Positions 60,646-64,000 of a stretch of 64,000 nucleotides of DNA are shown one piece after another (the first letter of the stretch is position 1; every line of letters begins with the position of its first letter). A program made the position numbers and the translations under genes. Under the pieces are notes generated by a model that did not search any database, was not told where the DNA came from, and was given only the letters and a program-made list of their open reading frames with translations. This DNA is from PoT sp049331405 (GTDB lineage: Bacteria; Planctomycetota; Planctomycetia; Isosphaerales; Isosphaeraceae). Location: positions 8,556,001 through 8,620,000 of the forward strand of contig NZ_CP186274.1 of NCBI RefSeq assembly GCF_049331405.1, read 5' to 3'.

Positions 60646-61926
60646 ATGGCGACGTCCGACAAACCCAGATCGCCAGAGAGTAATTCAGCCGACCTCCTCG
60701 CCGTCATCCGCGCCTCGGGGGTCCTGACCGACCGCCAGTTCGAAGATGTGAAGTCCAAGGTCCTGAGCGGCAAGTATCCGATCGGCTCGCAAGAGCTGGC
60801 CGAGCGTCTCGTCCGCGAGAAAGTCCTGACCGAGTACCAGACCAAGCGATTCCTGAACAACAAGTCGCACGGGATGGTCGTCGGACGGTACGCGATCCTC
60901 GATCGGATCGGCTCGGGCTCCATGGGCCGCGTCTACAAGGCGCAGCACCTGATGATGGATCGCGTGGTGGCCTTGAAGATCATCGCCCCCGAGATCGCCA
61001 ACAACGACCGCGTCGTGGCTCGGTTCCACCGCGAGATGAAGCTCGTCGGCCGGCTCGATCACCCGAACGTCGTCCGCGCGTTCGACGCCGACCAGATGAA
61101 CAAGGTCTTGTATATCGTGATGGAGTTCGTCTCGGGCCTGAGCCTGAGCCAGCGCTACCGTCAAGGGCTGATCCCCCCGCAGGACATGGTGAATTACGCC
61201 GCGCAGGCCGCCCTGGGCCTGAGCCACGCGCACTCGCAGGGGATCGTCCATCGCGACATCAAGCCCTCCAACCTGCTCCTGACCGAGGACCACAAGCTCA
61301 AGGTCCTCGACCTGGGCCTTGGCGTCCTGATGGAGGCCGACGAGCAATCCTCCTTCGCGACGGCCGACGGCGTGGCGGTCGGGACGATCGACTACATGTC
61401 CCCCGAGCAGGCCTGCGGGCGCGACGTCGACGGTCGGAGCGACCTCTTCAGCCTCGGCTGCTCGATGTACCACATGATGAGCGGGCGGCTCCCGTTCCCC
61501 GGGGACAGCCCCGTCGAGCGACTGGGCAAGCGCATCAGCGGGCGACCCGAGCCTTTGAGCGACGTCATGCCGGGGGTCCCGGCCGCGCTCTGCCAGGTGA
61601 TGGACAGGCTGCTCGCCACGAAGCCGGCCGATCGCTTCCAGTCGGCCGAGGAAGCCGCCGACGCCCTCCAGGCCCTGCTGAAACCGAAGTCCAAGCGAAC
61701 CGCGGCCCCGGCCCCCGAGAAGGCCGAGCCGGAGAGTCCCTCGACCCCTCCGCCGCCCCCGCCCAAGCCGGTGGTCATCACCAAGCGGCCCGAATACCCC
61801 GGCTGGTTCCGGCCGATCGCGGACCTCGCCGAGCGGAAGCCCAGGACCGCCCTCCTCGCCACCCTCGGCGCCCTCTCGCTCGCCTTCGGCAGTGGTTTGG
61901 GTCTGGGTTATCTGCTCCTCCGCTGA
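60646..61926 (+). CDS. Ser/Thr protein kinase with C-terminal membrane helix
   Basis: 426 aa; AGGTGG stands before the ATG. An N-terminal helical module (LLAVIRASGVLTDRQFEDVK, ELAERLVREKVLTEYQTKRF) precedes the kinase (about 84-345): YAILDRIGSGSMGRVYKAQH, VALKII, GIVHRDIKPSNLLLTEDHKL, VLDLGLG (DLG in place of DFG), GTIDYMSPEQACG. A Pro/Glu-rich linker leads to one helix at the C-terminus (ALLATLGALSLAFGSGLGLG). DLG replaces DFG in many active kinases, so activity is expected. It is convergent with the next gene at 12 bases. Confidence 0.9.
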   Translation: MATSDKPRSPESNSADLLAVIRASGVLTDRQFEDVKSKVLSGKYPIGSQELAERLVREKVLTEYQTKRFLNNKSHGMVVGRYAILDRIGSGSMGRVYKAQHLMMDRVVALKIIAPEIANNDRVVARFHREMKLVGRLDHPNVVRAFDADQMNKVLYIVMEFVSGLSLSQRYRQGLIPPQDMVNYAAQAALGLSHAHSQGIVHRDIKPSNLLLTEDHKLKVLDLGLGVLMEADEQSSFATADGVAVGTIDYMSPEQACGRDVDGRSDLFSLGCSMYHMMSGRLPFPGDSPVERLGKRISGRPEPLSDVMPGVPAALCQVMDRLLATKPADRFQSAEEAADALQALLKPKSKRTAAPAPEKAEPESPSTPPPPPPKPVVITKRPEYPGWFRPIADLAERKPRTALLATLGALSLAFGSGLGLGYLLLR

Positions 61927-61938
61927 ACCCGACCGGGA

Positions 61939-63159
61939 TCAGGCGAGCCGCAAGATCTCGTCACCTAATGCGGGAGGCTCCGAGCCGAGAACCTCGACCA
62001 GGGCCTGGAGTAGCGCATCGTTCTCGTGCGGCAGTCGGACCGCGATCCGCAGATGCCCCTGCGTGGCGACGAGCTGGTTGTGCCCCGTAAGCAGGGCCCC
62101 CACCTCGAGGCCGCGGAAGTCGGAGCATTCCCGGACCAGGAACCCGCGACGTGCCAGGGCCTCGTGGACCTGAATCGAGGTCCAGGTCGTCTCCGTCAGG
62201 CTCACGAGGAGGTAGTTCGGGAGCGGCTGGGGGTGTTCACCCGCCTCGCGACGATCGGGCCAGGCGGGGCGGAGGCCGGGGATCTCCCAGAGCCTGGCCA
62301 GCATCCGGGCCGATTCGGTCGCGATCAAGTCGGCGGTCCGGGCGAGGTAGTCCGTCTCGTCGAGCGCAGCGAGCGCGGCGGCCTCGGCCTGGGGCGTGAT
62401 CGTCCACGGATCCTGATACTGGCTGAGACGCACGATCATATCAGGAGATGCGATGGCGTAGCCGACCCTGAGCCCCGGGATCGCGAAGGACTTCGTCAGC
62501 GAGCGGACCACCAGCAGGTTCTCGCGCTCGGGCACCGCGCCGATCAGCGAGCGCGAGGCGTCATCGGCGAAGAACGGCAGGAAGGCCTCGTCCACGACCG
62601 TGAGCATCCCGAGGGAGCCGTCGACGTGGGCGATCAGGCGTTCCCGCTCCCAAAGCTGGCCCGTGGGGTTGTTGGGATGACCGGCCCAGAAGATCCCGGC
62701 GGCGGGGTCGGGGAAGACCTCCTGCTGCCAGGCCAGGACATGTTCACCCCACGATTCCAGCTTCAGCTCATTGAGGTGCGAGGCTCGCCGATATTCGCCA
62801 TAGGTCGGCTCGACCAGGTGGGCGATCGGCATGCCCGGGTCCCCGCGCTGGTAGGCGTGGAGCGCCAGGACCTCGCGCAGGGATTGCGAGATCAGGCTCA
62901 GCGCTTCGGTGGCTCCCGCCGTGACGATGACGCGATCGAGCGAGACGCCGTGGTACTCGGCGAGACGTTCCGCCAGGCGAGGCGAACCGGGCTCGGGATA
63001 GGCGGTGACGCGATCGAAGGCCGAGCGGGCGGCTTCGAGCACCGAAGGGGGCGGGCCGAGCGGATTGAGGCTCGCCGAGAAGTCGAGCAGGGGCAGGTCC
63101 CCCAGCCCGTACTGCCGTCGGACACTCGCCGGGTTGCCTCCGTGGGGAATGGGTCTCAT
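61939..63159 (-). CDS. PLP-dependent aminotransferase fold, threonine-phosphate decarboxylase-like (CobD-like)
   Basis: 406 aa from ATG 63159; the frame is open to 63237. HGGNPASVRRQYGLGDLPLL DFSASLNPLGPPPSVL is the signature of CobD/CobC-type decarboxylases. VTAGATEALSLISQSL, AGHPNNPTGQLW, VVDEAFLPFF and VVRSLTKSFAIPGLRVGYAI, the last with the PLP-binding Lys, confirm the fold type I enzyme. CobD makes (R)-1-amino-2-propanol phosphate for cobalamin. No other cobalamin gene is in the window, so histidinol-phosphate aminotransferase-like activity is the alternative. Confidence 0.8.
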   Translation of the reverse strand: MRPIPHGGNPASVRRQYGLGDLPLLDFSASLNPLGPPPSVLEAARSAFDRVTAYPEPGSPRLAERLAEYHGVSLDRVIVTAGATEALSLISQSLREVLALHAYQRGDPGMPIAHLVEPTYGEYRRASHLNELKLESWGEHVLAWQQEVFPDPAAGIFWAGHPNNPTGQLWERERLIAHVDGSLGMLTVVDEAFLPFFADDASRSLIGAVPERENLLVVRSLTKSFAIPGLRVGYAIASPDMIVRLSQYQDPWTITPQAEAAALAALDETDYLARTADLIATESARMLARLWEIPGLRPAWPDRREAGEHPQPLPNYLLVSLTETTWTSIQVHEALARRGFLVRECSDFRGLEVGALLTGHNQLVATQGHLRIAVRLPHENDALLQALVEVLGSEPPALGDEILRLA

Positions 63160-63328
63160 CGCTCGAGGCAGTCTTTCCTGGGTAATGGGCAGCGAGCGTC
63201 CACTTGACTCGATTCGAGGCCGGGGGAGGGCATTCACTTCAAAGCCCCAGCGTATCCGCCACCATGAGATTGGCGAGATTCTACCTTCGGTTCAGGCCCG
63301 ATCGCTACGGGCGACCACGTACGACGCC

Positions 63329-63530
63329 TCAGTCTTCGAAGTTGAAGATATCGTTGATCGAGGGTGCTTTGGAGGTCTGGGCCGCCAGGTTTTCCGGGAT
63401 CTCGCCCTTCAACCAAGCCCGGATTGAATTGGGAAAGAGCAATGCGATCTCGTCGAACACTCGCGGTCGTTTCTGTCCTGGTTCGGCGATCCTGCCATCG
63501 TCGCGCGGGCCGAAAAAGTTGGTGGCTCAT
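63329..63530 (-). pseudogene. Small minus-strand open frame with probable frameshift
   Basis: A protein-like C-terminus VFDEIALLFPNSIRAWLKGE IPENLAAQTSKAPSINDIFN FED ends at 63329. The in-frame start is only a GTG at 63460; the likely ATG at 63530 (MSHQ) is one base out of frame, with a run of five T between. Either a 43-residue protein or a broken gene of about 66 codons. No family recognised. Confidence 0.35.
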
Positions 63531-63616
63531 GCCGGGTAACTGGTGGGGCCTATCGTAGTGACGCGGGGTATGGTTGAAATGGAGGGGACTCTTACCTCGG
63601 CCGCGCGGAGGTTGCC

Positions 63617-64000
63617 ATGGATTTCCCCATCCTCGACCTGATGGATGACGAGGCCAGCTATGCCGAGCTCCTCGCCTGGCTCCACCCAGCGGGCCTCGCA
63701 TGCCCGCGATGCGGGGACGGCGACGACCTCCACGTCCACAGGCGCCATCGCGCACCGATCCTCGACTACCGCTGCGGCCGCTGCAGGAGGGTCTTCAACG
63801 CCTTCACCGGCACCGCGCTCCACGGCAACCGCCGCCGGGCCGCCGAGCTGCTCCTGATCGTCCGCGGCATCGCCCAGGGCACGCCTACTGCCAGGCTGGC
63901 ACGCGAGCTGGACTGCGATCGCTCCCAGCTGCTCGAGCTCAGGCACCGCCTCCAGGGCGCCGCCCACTCGGGGCGGCACCGGGATCCCCTGGAAGACTCC
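63617..64000 (+). CDS. IS1595-family transposase, 3'-truncated by window edge
   Basis: 128 codons to the last base, no stop. GGAGG stands before the ATG. LLAWLHPAGLACPRCGDGDD and LDYRCGRCRRVFNAFTGTAL form the N-terminal zinc ribbon (CxxC...CxxC) of IS1595-type DDE transposases, followed by HGNRRRAAELLLIVRGIAQG TPTARLARELDCDRSQLLEL, an HTH. The DDE core lies beyond the window. Left inverted repeats could not be identified. Confidence 0.8.
   Translation, partial: MDFPILDLMDDEASYAELLAWLHPAGLACPRCGDGDDLHVHRRHRAPILDYRCGRCRRVFNAFTGTALHGNRRRAAELLLIVRGIAQGTPTARLARELDCDRSQLLELRHRLQGAAHSGRHRDPLEDS

Overview
The window looks like a high-GC chromosome segment from a planctomycete (Planctomycetota), probably of the Isosphaeraceae/Gemmataceae type. 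The evidence is the gene content: ECF sigma factors, one carrying a large secreted-type C-terminal extension; three Ser/Thr kinases, one with WD40 repeats; a DUF1559 pseudopilin-like protein; DUF1580 proteins; a DUF2314 protein; and a secreted PQQ dehydrogenase. No 16S rRNA is present, so genus is not claimed.

Left flank (1-17.2 kb): a truncated Tat-exported glycosylasparaginase, an ECF sigma factor divergent from a WD40 Ser/Thr kinase that carries an anti-sigma-like zinc motif, a CBM9-like secreted protein, an aldo/keto reductase, a heparin-lyase-like secreted protein, a PQQ dehydrogenase, an ISAs1-family insertion with a clear 10-bp target duplication, a membrane protein, an AT-rich stretch, an unclassified DDE transposon with 28-bp inverted repeats, and a DUF2314 protein.

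Integrated element (17,182-49,848, about 32.7 kb): it is bounded by a perfect 46-bp direct repeat that is the 3' part of a tRNA-Val(TAC) gene. The intact tRNA lies at 49,805-49,877 with a tyrosine integrase beside it, a DUF1580 excisionase-like gene close by, and CCGGTAGT arm-type motifs at both ends. It encodes a P4/D5-type primase-helicase, three ParB-like proteins (two with C-terminal Cys clusters), two small RHH-like proteins, a DnaQ-like exonuclease, a SWIM mini-protein, an ECF sigma factor fused to carboxypeptidase-regulatory repeats, and a TIR/deoxyribosyltransferase-like candidate defence effector. It also has a phage tail module: a tail assembly chaperone pair with a canonical C_CCA_AAA -1 frameshift site, then a tape-measure-like protein, with a virion-morphogenesis-like protein elsewhere. 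I see no capsid, portal or terminase gene. The element therefore looks like a satellite, a tail-bearing decayed prophage, or an unrecognised class of planctomycete integrative element.

The most striking non-coding signal is a palindrome (CCAAGAGCGCCGA plus its reverse complement) present in nine near-identical copies and two degenerate copies. All are inside the element and nearly all lie just downstream of stop codons, so they divide it into cassettes. The 39-42 kb part is a decay hot spot: a Y-family polymerase fragment, an IS3-family element, two fragments flanking it and a thermonuclease fragment.

Right flank (49.9-64 kb): a secreted beta-propeller protein, a SpoIVB/S55-type protein, a membrane protein, a kinase with a YbjN-like tail, 6-phosphogluconate dehydrogenase with a strong terminator, a HAD hydrolase, a Tyr/Pro-rich secreted protein, a third Ser/Thr kinase, a CobD-like aminotransferase and the start of an IS1595-like transposase.
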